Shown one piece after another: positions 33,286 to 48,328 of a DNA stretch of 64,000 nucleotides; positions within the stretch are counted from its first letter, which is position 1; each line of letters opens with the position of its first letter. The position numbers and the translations under genes are program-made. Origin of the DNA: Cannabis sativa (Eukaryota > Streptophyta > Magnoliopsida > Rosales > Cannabaceae); assembly GCF_029168945.1 (NCBI RefSeq), contig NC_083605.1, forward strand, positions 3,975,280-4,039,279, in the 5' to 3' direction. A model generated the notes under the pieces. The model was not told the origin of the DNA and searched no databases. It saw nothing but the letters and a program-made list of their open reading frames with translations.

Positions 33286-35736
33286 AAAAATGTACACTTA
33301 TTATATATATTAAGAGAAAAAAAAATAGTTTGAGAAAAAATATTAAAAAAAAGAGAGACACAAAGAGAAATTAGAAAAAAAAAATAGAGAGAGATAAGAG
33401 AAAGAAAAAAAAACAAAAAAAGTAGCAACTGACTTAAAAATTGAAAAGAAAAAAAAAGAGCCAAATTTGACTAAAAAATATATAAAAAGACAAAAAAAAA
33501 AAACTTTTTGAAGCTTCAATAAGTAAAAAAAACAGTAAAAAAGAAAAAAAAATTAAGAAAAGTATAAAAGTAAAATGTTCTTGTCAAATTAAAAATGTAA
33601 TATTTGAAAAAAAAAATGTAGTATTTGGTGTAATGTTTCCAAATAGAAAGAAACCCTTAAATGTAAATGTAAAATAAATTAAAAAAAAAAAAAAACTAAT
33701 TAACCTAAAAATAAAAATATAAAATATGGGATTAGATAATAAGTTTATAAAAATATGGCATATCAAATACCATAAAAAATCTTAAATGTGAAAAAATAAT
33801 ATAGAAGAGTGACAAACCTATAAATGCCATATTTTTCTAACTTTGTTATGAAATCCTATATTTCATTGTAATTTTCACTTATATGATATCCAAGTAGTTA
33901 TAATTCAGTGTGAATTTGAGTTGCTCTAGTTTAACAAGGAACATAATTTTTGAATTTCTACTCAAATCAAGATCAAATCAAGATGAAAATAAGTTTTCCA
34001 ATCATTTAAATCCATATTATTAGATGCTTACAAAAGGGGAAAAAAACATATTTTTAGATATTAGCAATAGAAAAAAAAAAGTACATTTTTAAAAAAAGTT
34101 CTCATACTAACCTGTCCTATAAGAAAGGCCCAAGTTATAATGAGTTTGCAGAGACATTTGGGCCAAACAATGACTTGTCCTGGGCTTGCAGAGGCATTTT
34201 GGGCCGAAAACTGACTGTAAGAGATCTATGAAGAAACAATAAAACCATGCTTGCAAATTCTTGGTATACAAAGAAAAAGACTTGAAAACCTTTGGCTTGG
34301 TTACTCATGAGTTTATTTACTTTATTATTATTATTCTACATTGTATTCTATATCCCCCACAAACAAGCATATCCCTTTTGCACCAATAAGCTCAAACCAA
34401 GACACATAATCATTTGTACAATAATTATCTTAATAATTAGTAGTTAGTGCCACAATTTGTTTGGTAGCATAATGTAGGGTTTAATGCTTTCAATTTTTAT
34501 AATTCATTTTTCAAATCAAGGGGCAAAATCTCATTGATTGATATAAACTCATGTAGGACCTCAATTAAGAAGAATAATAAGAAGAAGAAGAAGAAGACAC
34601 ATTTAAGAAATAGAAACAAATCATAAAAATACAAACCACATTTTCATATTATTAATCACCCAATTACTCTAATACTACTACTCTACACTAAAACAAAACC
34701 CCTTAAAAATAAATAAATAACCCTTGTGTGAATTTTCCTTTTGGCACCATCTAATAATGGCCAAAACCCACAAATATATAGTTAAAAAAGAAAGAAAAAA
34801 ATGACAGAAAAGAAGAAGAAGGAAAGAAATTGAAGAGGGCAGGTCTGATACTACTAAATTGTACCAAAAAAATAAAAAATAAGGACTGTCAGTGCACAAC
34901 CAACACTTTCTTCACAATCTTATAATGATTATTGGGCAGGTTTAGGACCACCCTATAATTCAAAAACAGAAAATATATATTATATATTCATGGGAGTGGT
35001 CCTCTAACTTTAGGGGTTACCATAAGGCTGAGTACAGTAATTGCCAAAAGCAATGAAAATTGATCATATTGGTAAAGATATCAGAGGTACCAATAACCAT
35101 TATCAGATTTATATTAAAGACACATCTTTTTGTATTGTTGTTCTCTAAAACAAAAGTTGTGACTACCTGCCACAACAAGAGATTTTTGATCTGATGCTCT
35201 TCTTTCTTTCCCAACTATTGTGGTCCTAATTATTATATATACTTTTAATTTTAGTTTTGATTTTTGTATAAATGCTGTACTTTTCTCTGTGTCTTACAAT
35301 GTCTAGCTACCTATGTTATGTATGTGTATATATATATATATATACTATGCACAGTTTTCTGCATCAGAAAAATCTGATCCCAAGAAAGAAAAAGGCTTTT
35401 GAAAAATAAAGTAGATTATTGTAAGTATGAAAGTTTGGATATATAATGTACTGAGATAAGTCTTGTGCAATATTGTGAGATTTGAGTTTAGATTGGTACT
35501 TGAGCTCTATAGATTCAATCTATAATTAGTTACTCTCTTTAGTTTTTTCTTTTATTTTAGAAATTAACCCTTTTCATATAACAATTTATTGTAAAATATA
35601 GTTTTTTTTTTTTTTTTTAGAAAAGAGTTTCTCCTACAAAGTATTCTTGAGAGCAACCTCATTTTTTCTTAGTAAAATGCAAATAAAATAATTAATATTT
35701 TCAAAATGGTACATTTACTCAATGTTTGCAAAATAT
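33286..35736. other. Intergenic, A-rich then mixed
   Basis: Bases 33286-33800 are A-rich on the plus strand. Bases 34100-35260 have more even composition with a 40-bp tandem duplication at 34144-34215 but no recognisable gene or RNA. A TA repeat lies at 35329-35345. Confidence 0.5.
34144..34215 (+). repeat. 40-bp tandem duplication
   Basis: Two adjacent copies share the core TTGCAGAGACATTTGGGCC versus TTGCAGAGGCATTTTGGGCC, offset by 40 bp. Confidence 0.75.
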
Positions 35737-35745
35737 TTTACTTTT

Positions 35746-36006
35746 GAGTAATTTACAGCATAATTTATAAAATATTATCCACGTGGCAACACCTGATTGG
35801 TTCACGTCATTAAATTTTTATTTTTTTAAAAAAATTAATTTAAATATACTAATAAAAAAAATGACGCGTGGATAATAATTTAACATTTAACAATCAGGTA
35901 CCTACGGAGTTCTAAAAATATAATTTAAGTATTATTACCGCTAAAAATTAAACTTAGATATTTATAACTGAGAGTTAAACTTAGGTATTTATGCCGCAAA
36001 TTACTC
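35746..36006. mobile_element. Mutator-type MITE
   Basis: A 261-bp element has terminal inverted repeats GAGTAATTTACAGCATAA and, inverted, GAGTAATTTGCGGCATAA (16 of 18 matching). It is flanked by the perfect 9-bp direct repeat TTTACTTTT (35737-35745 and 36007-36015). A 9-bp target duplication is the hallmark of Mutator-like transposons. Subterminal inverted words (CCACGTGG/CCACGCG and CCTGATTG) are also present. There is no coding region, so it would rely on a transposase encoded elsewhere. Confidence 0.85.
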
Positions 36007-36015
36007 TTTACTTTT

Positions 36016-38089
36016 TATATCCATTATATTCTTTTTATGTTTGTAGTAAATATTCTCAATATTTTTATACTTAATCTTAAAAAATAATATTAAATAGTAT
36101 TAGTGACTAAATTCTCACTTTTCAGATACAATAGAATTTTTATCTAAGAATACACTTGGGATCAAGCAAATTATATTCTAATTCGGAGGTTATAACTAAA
36201 TAGAGTTACACTAGAAAAAAAAAAATCAAAACACCAAAAAATATCAATGTAATAACAATATCAATAAATAATCTTTAATACTATATTATAATAAAATTAT
36301 TTTTGTGTAAATATAATATTTATATACAATTTGAAATAAAATTATTAATTCTACATAAATAAATTTATAAAATATATGTATATATTTTATTAAAATGCAA
36401 TTATTCTTATATTAATACGGAAATTAGAAAATGCATAACTAATTACAATTTAAATGTTCCTCTGAAGCACATTCTATTGTTTTTAACGATTTGATTAGTT
36501 TATAATAATACCGATTTGAGTCAAAAAAAAATTACAATTTAGAGATTATTTTTATTTAAAATTTGTCCAAATTGGGCTTTATTTTTTTTCATAATAAATT
36601 AGACATTATTCTTGAATAAAATATTTTTAAATAAAAATTCTATTGATAAAATATTGCATAAAAAAAAATGTAACATTTTGACAATATTTAGTATATTTAC
36701 TGCCAGAAAAGCAAAATTGGATATAAAAGTTTTAACACTTTAAAATGGAATAAAAGTGCATTAGATTAGTAATTTTAACAGTAATCTACTTTTTCTTTTC
36801 TTAAAAAAAACAACACTATTATTACCAAACAACCCCTAGACTTTTATCTAATTTTGCAAACTCCCAATTTAGAAAAATATATAGCATTATACAACAGTGC
36901 ATTAGAGATACCATTATTAATTATTTTCTTTTTCTTACTCACATTATTGTAGTACAACCAAATTGTCCCCCCCATAAAAGGCCACAACCTATCAAATATT
37001 TTACACATATAGACTCTATAAACAATTTAAATACAGAAAGTGAAGGAAAAAAATATATATTTAGATCAAAAGAGTGTAGATTTTTTATTTTCAAAAAAAT
37101 AAAATAAAAAAGAGTGCAGATTTTTTGTATGAAAAAGTGCAACCCCCACAATTTTTTTTTTTTAAAAAAATAATAAATAAATAAATAAAAAAAATGCAAT
37201 ATTTTGGAAAAACTTAAATAAAAGGTGGGTAGTGGGTAGCCTATCTATTAAACAATATGCAGAGAAATGCAACCATCAAAGACCCCTCCACTAGCTTGTT
37301 TGGTGGGAAAATTGTCTACATACCACCCCATTTCCTACATAAGTTTTTATTTATTTTTTATTTTTTATACATATGAATAAATATAATTTATGTTTATGAC
37401 AATAATTTCTATATACACTTTTGCAAAAAAATCAAAATCAAAATTATCTATTATGATATGTGTACTACTTTTATTATAGGTTCATCAATGATGAATGGAG
37501 AGATAGCTCGGCCCATTTCTTTACAAAAATATCAATATCTAATTAATATCTTATATAGTACAACTCTTTAATAATTTATTGTTGGCTTCATTTTTCTTTG
37601 TCATTCAAGTTTTGTAAGGTCTTTGTTTAATTTAGATTGTTAAGAATTGTACCTTTTATAGTCTTTTTATTTATTTTTGTGTTCTTTCTTTTTCTTTGAT
37701 TTTTTTTTCTTTTTTTGAAAATAATGTATGATATATTAAAAGTTGTTAGACCAATTGGTCATTACAATCAAGTTCATTGGAATAGAGTTAACATCACTAT
37801 TACCAGTGATATCCAAACCCAAAGCTTAATTCACAATATTATGGGCAAATAGTATTTAACACGAAAAATTTAGAAAAATTATATCCCAAAAATAATTTAA
37901 AAGAATTTAAACAAGCAGTAATATAATTACATTTCTCATCTACTATTGGTATCGTTGATAGCATTCATGATTACTATTTCAAAATCACTCCCATAAGGGA
38001 TGCCCTAGCTAAAGAACACAAAAATAAATTAATAAATATACTAAAAAAGTATATTTTTTTGTAGTTTTGGACTATTTATAGATATGGAT
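36016..38089. other. A/T-rich intergenic sequence
   Basis: No gene recognised. Bases 36930-37330 have slightly more even composition, without identifiable function. Confidence 0.5.
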
Positions 38090-38465
38090 AATTAAATTGT
38101 GGCATAAGAACTTAAAATTTTACATTTGTAAGTGTCATAAATCCAATAATTTTTTTTAGCAGTATAAGTACTCAATGTTTGTAAAATTATAATTTTTCTT
38201 ATATTTTATTAGTACATAATTTGAATTTTTTTTAAAAAAAATAATTTAGAAGTAATTGACATTACATGTTTCTGTCTACACCCAATAATATAGAATTTGA
38301 GACTTATATATTTATTGTTTAAAACAATAATAGAGTATATATTGACGAAACTGTAGAAAAATTATAGTTTTACAAATATTGAAAAAAAAAAACTTATACC
38401 GCTAAAAAAATTATTAGATTTATGCCGCTTACATTTAAAATTTTGAGTAATTATATTACTATTTA
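38090..38465. mobile_element. Foldback MITE related to the 35.7-kb element
   Basis: The right half, reverse-complemented, matches the left half. Shared words include CAAAATTTTA/TAAAATTTTA, CATAAATCYAATAATTTTTT, AGCRGTATAAGT and AATTATAATTTTTCT. The GCGGCATAAAT and GAGTAAT words are also present in the MITE at 35746. Exact ends and target duplication are not clear. Confidence 0.65.
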
Positions 38466-41400
38466 CTCTATTGATAAATATAAAAGTATGTTTGCTACAT
38501 TGAGAAATTCATGCCAATATATCTTAAAATAAAATAAATAAATAAATAAAGTCAACTGAATAGATGGGACTAAGGGCGACTCAGATCATTAACATTTCCA
38601 CACTTATATATATTGATGACTTACATTTTTTTTTGTTTGTGATAATTATATCACAAGAGTCTCCTTTTTTGCACTTATATTGACTTAGCTAAAAACAATT
38701 AAGTGTAAAATATTAAAATATGAATCATCACCCAAAAAAAATTTGATGTGGACGGTACATAGTTGTATATATATTCATTACATTGTCCCAAAAAAATGAT
38801 TATTCAAACCTTATTATAAGAATTCCATTATTATTTGATGTTATGGTTCAGTTCAGTGCACTCGACCGATATATATGGCATATACTAAATTAATACATAT
38901 GGAAAATGAATAAAAAATGTATCATAATTCTCATAAAAATAATAAGAAAAAAAAATATTATGTCACATTTACAAATTATTCAAATGAAAATAATTCAAAA
39001 AAAACATATATATATATTTATTAATTATATGATTTGATGAAGAGATATATATATGTGGACAAATATGTATCATATATATATATAAATGTATTAGTTGATT
39101 TTCTCCCTAATATAATAAGACCTAATTTTCAAACTCTACAAAATCATGGAAATGTGTAGCTATCATAAGCTAGCCTTCTCAATTCTTATAAATGTATATA
39201 TTGAGTTTTTTACGATATTTTAATTTAATATAGCATTTAAAAAAAAAATAAGAAAAAGAAAAACAAACTAATAAACCTCCTTATGACAACAAACTATATA
39301 TATATATATATTAAATTATATATATATGACCTCCCAAAATTTATAAAATGAAAACACAGTAGATCCTCATCACTATTACCAACAAACACACATTTTAAAT
39401 TTATATATCATGTAATGGGTAATACATATATATAATAAGTAATATGTAACATATAATTTATAATGTATCCAAATCACGTTGTATATATACATATATACAG
39501 GTGATATATATTGGAAAGAAAATTATTTTAAATAGTATCAAGCTATTATTGTAATGAGTTTATTACTATACTTGTCGGCTACTATACAATATTAAAATAT
39601 ATAATAAATTGTATTATTGTTATTATATGATTAATTATTTATTAAAATAATGAATCGATCGAATATATGTATGTTATATGATCAGATGGAATATTTATAT
39701 ATATTTACATGTCGGCTGGCAATGAAATTTATAGAGAAAATTTAGTTACTAATATATATAATATTTTTTTGATTGAAAAAATAAATATATACATATAGCA
39801 AATTTAATATTAATGCATGTGCCTCTACAAACCCAAAAAGGTACGTAAGCTCATTCGTTATATATTTAAAGAGAGAGAAAGAGAGTGTGATATATATATA
39901 TGTACATATACATGCATCATATAAGAAATGACTTAGTTACGACTTACGTGGCTATATATTTTATATATATATACCAAACCCTTAATTTATCCATTTTTGT
40001 AAAAAAATCTACTAGGAGGATATATATATATATTAATTATATTTAAATATCTATATATATTTATAATATATAGTTGAGAAAATTTGAAGTATGGGAACTT
40101 TTGTGGACCATGCACACGAATTTAAAATTGTTTGATGATTGAAATCTATGTATATGCATATATTATAAATTTGTCAAATTAATAATGGTATAAAAAGACA
40201 ATTGGGTTTTTTTTCGGCAAATACATATTTAATATTATTTTTTAAAAGAGAAAAAAAAAGGGTTAAAAATACAGGTTTTAATTGAGAGTCAACTGTTAAT
40301 AGAATTAATTTGGTCCTATTTTTCACAGCTTAGAAGAATAAGTCCATACATCAAAACTGAGTAGTATATATATATAATAACATAAATAATGAAGGGGCAA
40401 TTAAGAATCTTAGGAGCGACGTGGGGATAGTATTCCATATAGAATGATTTGTTGCTTAAGAAGCAGGCATAGTATACCCCATCAATTAAGAAATACCCAA
40501 TTATACAAAGTAATTAATATGTCTTCAGTTTACAACTCATATACACATATATGTATAGATACATATATATATATATGTATTATACGCACTAACTGTATAC
40601 AGCATTATTATTATCTTGTTTGTGAGTTGTATAGTATCAATATTTGTTGGGTTAACCTAACCAAAAAATAACATGCACTAGAGCCATCTATATACTTATT
40701 ATTGTATATATATATATATACAGTTTATATATATAATAAATGAATTATGGTATATATGGCCACATGCATGGCGCTCATGTGCTTGGCCCCATATAAATAT
40801 TTTTTTATATATCATGAGAAGAATATATAAGAACATTATCCTATTTATTCTCCTAATTAACTTCAACCACAAATTATCTATGTGTGCATGCTTACATATA
40901 TGTGTATCAGTGTATGTATATAGAATATTATAATATGATTATTAATTATTTATATATGGACCAATAATATGGATGGTGGAATGTTTTTTTTTTATTATTA
41001 CAATTATTAATTATTACAGTATATATACTATTTGTGATTAGACAGTTTACTTTTTTTATTAAAGGAAGATTAACTTCACCTAGGCAAGGACCTTAATTTG
41101 CTCGTGCATATGCATGCGTAACTATCTTCACAAAATAAAATATAAAAAATATTTAATCCACACACATATATTATATATATTTAATCCACCCACTTATATA
41201 TATATATATATTGATTTGTTGTGGTCTAATTTCATGATGCATTTTTAGCCATTTACAAATATAATATGATCGATTAATTATATACACACATTAGGTTAAA
41301 TATCATTCCACACATGTACATGTTAATAATAATATCTGTTTATTATATAGGAGTCTTTTCAATATTATACCTGAAATTAATTTTATTTATAAAAATACCT

Positions 41401-44400
41401 TTAAAAAAATTATTTGCACAAATACCGATTGCCACGTCAGCATAAATACCGAAATATAAAATAATTACCGAAAATTGAAAAAAATAAAAAAATCTCGCTT
41501 CCAGAAATTTTAGTGTTTTGCAAATTTTAAAAAAAAGCAACCTTTTGGTTGCTTTTGATATAAATAATATATCAATTAGTTACTTTTTATTAGAAAAAAA
41601 TTAATTCAAGATAATTTTTTTCTCATACACATTTGGTTGCTTATTTTGATCAGACAACTTTAAAATTAATATATATAATAATTTTCATATTGTAACTAAT
41701 TCTATTATGTTTTAGATACTATTTGGTAACTTTATAAGTTTTTTTATTAACATATTAAATTCTTTTTATTAAATAAATTTATTATTAGTATACTATATTT
41801 TAACTTTTAAATACAAAATAATAAAAGATTTTAAGTTAAGTTATGATGTTACTTGATATGTTAAAGTTTATTAAATTTTAAATTTTATTACTTTTTTTTA
41901 CAAAATATAAAAAAGGAACAAAAAAGTTTCTTTTAACACATACTAAAATGTAAGAGAGATATCTAAATGTTAGAGGAAAAATAAAAAAAAATTAAGAGAA
42001 ATAATAAATTTAGAGAAAAAGAATAATAAAAAAAATAATAATAAATGAAGAAGATTTTTTCAAAAAAACAAATTAATAAATAAATGAAGAAGATAATAAT
42101 GTCAGAAAAAGAAGAAGTAAACAAAAAGGAAAAAAAAAGTAAAAAGATAAATATTGGAGGAGACTTATAATTTCTTGTTTAGATTTTAAATTATAGTGTG
42201 TTATTTTGTTGTTTAAGAAACCTTAGTCTAACTTTTAATTTTAGTCTTTTTTTTTTTTTTTGTAGCAGAAAAATATATGCTTCTAACATGTCAAAATGAT
42301 CACTTTAAAAAATAGATTATAATAGTGTAATTTTTGTGTCCAAATAATAAATTGCGTGGCTGAAAAAACTTTTGAAATAAAAAAAAATAAAGAAAGTGAG
42401 AATAATAACAATTTGTGTCGTTTATTCACATAATTTTTTTTTTAAAAAAAAAAATCTGATTGTATATCAACTAGGAGAGTCAATAAAATGTAAAAGAAAA
42501 ACATATGGTTAATTTTTAATTTTAGTAGGCGTGTAGCGGTATTGAAAACAATAAAATGGTCTAAGAAAATTTCATAAATACAATTCACGTTGATACATAT
42601 AATTATTTTTTTCTAAAACTACTAATTAGATTAAAAAACAAAAAAGAATGTAAAATAATAAAAAAAAGAATAGAATGTAAAAAAAAAAAATATTTGATCA
42701 ACCTAGTTTACTGTTATTTTGAAAAAATAAGATTTTTATTAAAAAAAAAAAAAACGCTATTGTCTAGAAAAAGAAAAAAAAAAAGCTAGCATGTAGGCAG
42801 AGTTTAAGAGAGAGAAGCAATAAATATACATTGGTATACCTATAAAAAAGAAATGCCTAAATTGTGAGTATTAAAATAGGTAAGGGTAAATTCTTAAATA
42901 ATTTAATAATAATAGTTATTGGTGCAAATATTTCTATTATATATATCCATTTAATTACATCTAGGCATATTTTGACTGACTTAGATATTGTATATATACA
43001 TACAGATACAGATATGTATTATCTTATAATATTATAGCTAGATTTCCAAAAAAAAAAAAAAAAAAAAAAACCTTACGTACAAAAGTAGTTAATTGGCTAG
43101 CTAGGGCATGAAACTGCCCCTGTTATAAATAAATAACAGTCAACACAAAAAGTCAAACACGCAGTATAGGTTAAGCTATACATACACTTTTTAAGGTATA
43201 ATATATATAAAAAAAAATGTAACAAAATCAACGGGAGAGATTTAAGCTTAATTAACGCAAAAAGTAGAGAAATTTTTCATATAATATATACATATACATA
43301 TATAGTTTAATTAATTATTTAAAGGTGTCGACTACTCTCTAACTCTAAACTACTTCTAGATCAACAAACTATATATATATATATATTATTATTATAATTA
43401 AAAATTAATAATGACAATATTGGCAATTTGTCTGTTACTGTTTGGAGAGTTTACTTGTTCAAATCACCATCACATGAAAGTTGTCTATACAAAAGTTGTG
43501 GACACTTGGAAACATTGTATCATTAGGGTTTCACTTTTTCTAATATGTTAATTAATATTGGCTCATAATTTCAACCAAAACACTTATGGTGTTTTTCTTC
43601 TTTTTATTTGCAACTAACATTTTTTCTTAAAACTTTGTTTTGGAGCTAAGTAGTTTAATAATATATATTATATCCCACTAATTTGAACTTTTGTATGTGC
43701 ATGCATGTACATAAATCATTGAAATAATTAATAAAACAAAGCAAAGGTTAATTAACTTGCATCCTAAGAGAGAAATATAATTTATATATATAAAGAGTTT
43801 CACTTTTCTTTTATCGAAGGTTGTATATTATAGTTGTAATAAATATATTTTCAGGGTCGGCATTAGGTAGGTTAGGCCCGCATTTAGGACCCTCACTTTC
43901 AGAGTTTAATTCACAACTTGATTAGTTAGAGTGATACTCTTTTTCAATATGTTTTTATATATATATTTCTAAAAGTGAGAACTCTAAAATTTAAAATGTC
44001 CTTATTAGGCTCATATATTCTCATCCCGTATGTATATCTTGTGCGTTTTCAAAAAAAATTGACCTTTTTTTTTATATATTTTTGAAAGTGAGAGTCTCAA
44101 AATTTAAATAGCCTTAGACTTATATATTCTCAAGACCGACCATGCATATTTTGTTTGATTTCAAGAAATTTTGACTATTTATGATGCAAAAAGAAAATTT
44201 AAAATAGTGTAATGCGCACCTACAAAATAAAATAAGGATGTTTGCAACTGAATATTTGTATTCTACTTCAGTACTCTAAATTATTCAAAAAAAAAATTAA
44301 AATCAAACAAAATTCCTGATATGACTATTATAATGTACATCATCATATAAAAAAAATTAATTTATAATTTTTTTTATGTACCATAAATAAGAAATGATCC

Positions 44401-47400
44401 TAGCTTGAGCAAAATTAATGCTTTTTACCCAAAAAAAAAAACAAAAAAAATCCTAAATGCAAATAATATATTTATATTGGACACATTCCGTAAAATATAT
44501 TCTATGCTACAAAATGGGAGATTGTAATGAAGAGGTTAAAGTAAAATTGCCTGGTTTATTTGAAACAATTCCCACTTTAACTTTTTGACTTTTTAGGGTT
44601 TTTTATGTCTTTAATGGGGACATAAACCTAATGGATCATATAAAGCAAAGCCAAAAAATTAAAAATAACTTACCATTTCCTACTAATTTTACTTTTGTGA
44701 GTATTAATTACAAAATCAATCACTACATTTTCTCTTAACCAATATTCTCTGTTTTTGGTAATCTTACAGTAATTAATATCTATTATATAGAAAAAAAAAT
44801 GATGACAATTATTATTTCTAATGATCGATCTCATAGGATTCTAATGAATTTCCTATTAGACACATAAATCTTCAAAACAAACTTACTTAATAATTATCAA
44901 TTGGGAGATCAATAATGATCTTTTTTAAAATCTTGGTTAATAACAAACTTAAATAATTTTCAGAATCTAAATCAATTATTATGAAAAAAAATATTGCAAA
45001 TAAAATGGGGTCCAAAGGGTATAAATATGTTATTTTGAAGAATAATAATAATTAAGAAAAAAAATGCATAGCCCCATGTCCTTATACAGATGCTAAAACA
45101 GAGTTTTCAGCTGTCACATAAATAATTATAATTTTTTAAAAATACAAATAATTCATTATCAATAGCTGTCTGAATTGGGTATTTTTGGAAAGACATAAAT
45201 ATCCATAGACCTAAATTTGATATTTTCATATTAAAATAATAAAATTGAGATTATAGAGTTAATTTGAGTGAGAAAATTGACATTGGTCACCATCTAAAAG
45301 AGAATAAAAACAACATATAGGTCATGATCTCTGACTATTTGACCACTTCACTACTTTTATTTATTTTTATTTAAATTTAAATGGTTTTTTTTTTTTTTTT
45401 TTTTGTGAAGTAAGATAGAATCAAATTTATAATACCAAGTCAAAAATTTGGCACTGACCCATTTATGTGCTGCTGAGTAAAAGGTGGCAACCTACCCCCA
45501 CTATATCAATCAATTTTGTTCAATAACTTCATTCATACAACCAAAATTAATTAATAATAATCAAATTATAATTAACCCAAAATTATATATATATTTATAG
45601 ATTGAAGTAGTACAACAATATTTGCAAAATGGACCGACCAAAATGCCAGCAGCTATTACACAGACCAAAATGTTGTTACAAATTACAATAATATAATTTT
45701 GGTGACTTTTCCGACCAAAATCTTAAAAGGGATGTATTTTTTTTTTTATATAAGAATATTTTTATTTTAGTTATTTAGAAATTTTTGTAAAAAAAATTAA
45801 AATTATTGCGAGTGTCGAAATAAATTTCAATAATTTGTTATAGATATACGGAAAAAAAAAATATAATTATACGTGTGATAAATTCTTTAATTTTTTTTTA
45901 CCGAATTAGTAACATGAAAATATTAAAATAATGGCATTGAAATTGTAAATTTATAGTCACAAAACGATCATAATAGTAATTTTAATCGCCTAGAGAGTTT
46001 TTCAATTTTAAGTGGAAAAAAGATACATAATAAAGTTTACTTGTTGTGGTGAGACCTTTAATTATTGTGTCATTAATACTTGAATTTGGTGACCACCCCC
46101 CAAATCTATTTATTATTAGTTTTTTTTTTTTTATAAAGTTTGTTGAATCACATGAAGATTGAAAATGAAAAAATTACTAATAAATCAAAAAATTTGTAAA
46201 AAAAAAATTACAAAAATATGATAATATGTAAAAAAAAATTATTTTTACGCTTTAGATTTTTTTATTTACAAAAATATATTTTTTAATAAAAATAATAAAA
46301 TATTTTTTAGTTATTTTATAGTTGTATAATAGTTGTTATGAAATTATTTTTTGATTGTTTTTTATTATTTTATAGTTAATTTATTGGTTTCTCGTTATTT
46401 TTAATTATTTTCTTATTTTTTCTGAGCAAAATATAATTTTGTAATTTTAAAATTTTACAAGCATATTTTTGTAAATAAAAATTTTAGACCATATAATTGT
46501 AAATAAATATAAAAATGATATTTTTAAAATTTTTCCTTGAATAAATATAGTGTGGGTGTAGGGTGAATGAAAACTTTCCATCCAAATATGAAGTTTGCAT
46601 CTAATCTAAGAACATGCAAAATAATTTATGGATTGTAAAATTATATTGCAACATAAATGAAAAATAATTACTTTCGAATATTTAGGCAAAGTTTCCAAAA
46701 AAAAAAAGACTACAATTAATTTTTAAAATAAAAATGCATCCAAATAAAAGCTTGAGAGATACAAGAATAATATATAAATGGAGGAAAAAATCTTAATTGA
46801 TTACAAAAATAATGACATTGAATACTTTGTATTATTGTTAAGTAAAGTTACTATTTTTATTAGATTGATTTTTATTATTTCTCACATTTGCCTATTATAT
46901 CACAAGACATTTAAGAAACAAAAGCTTTTCAATAAATGAATTATCATTAATTAATTAATTAATTGGATTTAATTATGGGTGATGAATTAAAAAAGGTATT
47001 AACATATTACTACATATGTATTAAAAAAAATGCTATAAATAGAAAATAATTAATAATGAGCTTGATATCTTCAATATCTTTTTAACTAATAAAATGAGTA
47101 AATAACTACTTACTAATTACTACTAAGCATAGTATTATCCCTTTCCAAACAAAAAATGCATAGTATTAGTTATTATTATCTTATGAATATTTATTTTATT
47201 AAAATTTGGCAAAATTTATAAATTAAATCTTAAACAACTGTCAAAATGATTTATTTCTCAGACACAAAATTTGGAGTGTTATAAAAATATGAGACATAGT
47301 CTGTAAGATGTTAAGAAAAACACATTGTCCTAATAATTTAAAATAATTTATTAATTTGTAGAAATTAAATTAAAATTAGAACAAAAATATGGTTTCTCAT

Positions 47401-47640
47401 AATATTGAAAAAGAAAAATATAAAATGTGTTTATAAACACACTCTACTTCCCAAATCTCGTTTCTTGGGCCATATTTTCACGAATATCAAGGAAATTATT
47501 ACATTATTTACTGTTTTACCCTTACACAAAAAATAAAAAATAAAAAATAAAAAGTTGTCTTATTATTTATTTATTTATTTATTTTCTGATTCTTATTATT
47601 AATATAATTATTTTTCCTCCTTACTGATTTGCCTTGCTTC
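38466..47640. other. Long A/T-rich gene desert
   Basis: About 9 kb without a recognisable gene or RNA. It contains many TA microsatellites (for example 39296-39311, 40561-40578, 40708-40720, 41201-41212, 43371-43386), a poly-A run near 43050-43070, and a short GC-bearing segment at 43855-44150 whose edges resemble a hAT-type repeat. Open frames here are short and made of A/T runs. Confidence 0.6.
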
Positions 47641-48328
47641 ATCGAGCGAGCGAGTCCAAAAAACAAAAAGCTACAAATTTTGATAGTTTGCTTCTTCGAT
47701 CTGTGGCCTCATCTTCTTCTTCTTCTTCCTCTGTCTCAAACAATTCGCCATTAGAGAACCCCAAACAAGCACGTAAGAACTAAAACCAAGTTTTGGGTTT
47801 CTTTTGTTTTTAACAAATGAGAAATATTTGCTCCACTATTTGTTTTTTTTAATCTTTGTTGGATTCGTTTCTTCAAGTGTAATCATGTGATCTCTAAATT
47901 CTCTTAATGGGTTTTCATTTCTGTGTACTATGAAGTGGTTTTTAACCCTTATTTTGCTGCAGAATTTTGGGTTTTTTTTTTTCTTCTAATTAATATTGCC
48001 ATTTTTTTTTTGTTTTGTTTTGTTTACTTAATAAATCTTGAATTTTTATTCTGGGGAAGAGACCAGGTTCATTGGGTTTGGATTGGGATCCATGTTGGAT
48101 CTCTTGGTTTTTGTTTTATTGTTGTTTATTAACATTGTTGTTTGGTTTCTCTTTTTTATTATTGTTTCTGCTAAACTGATCTCGAATTTTGTGTTTTTTT
48201 TTCTTTAGATTTTTTTGTGTTGTCTTGGGGTTGCTTGCCAAGAGGGGATAAGACTTTCCCACATTTTCATATGTTTTAAAATGTTGGTCTTCTGAGTTGG
48301 GTTTTCATGGGTTGAACTTAATAGTATA
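47641..48328 (+). promoter_or_regulatory. Spliced 5' leader of the WD40 gene
   Basis: A non-coding first exon ends at 47772 (AAGCAC then GTAAGAAC). Its start is uncertain, near 47640. The sequence is rich in CTTCTT, as is common in plant 5' leaders. The intron runs to a pyrimidine-rich acceptor TTTCTTTAG at 48208. The second exon supplies 120 bp of leader before the ATG at 48329. Confidence 0.7.

Noticed and set aside
34678..35214. Possible small gene in a more even-composition stretch
   Set aside because: Frames are short, rich in F/L/S runs, without domain or convincing start; nothing links them by splicing.
41343..42940. Possible 1.6-kb transposon with short inverted ends
   Set aside because: Apparent end similarity (TTTGCAC words) is short and A/T-biased; no target duplication was found.
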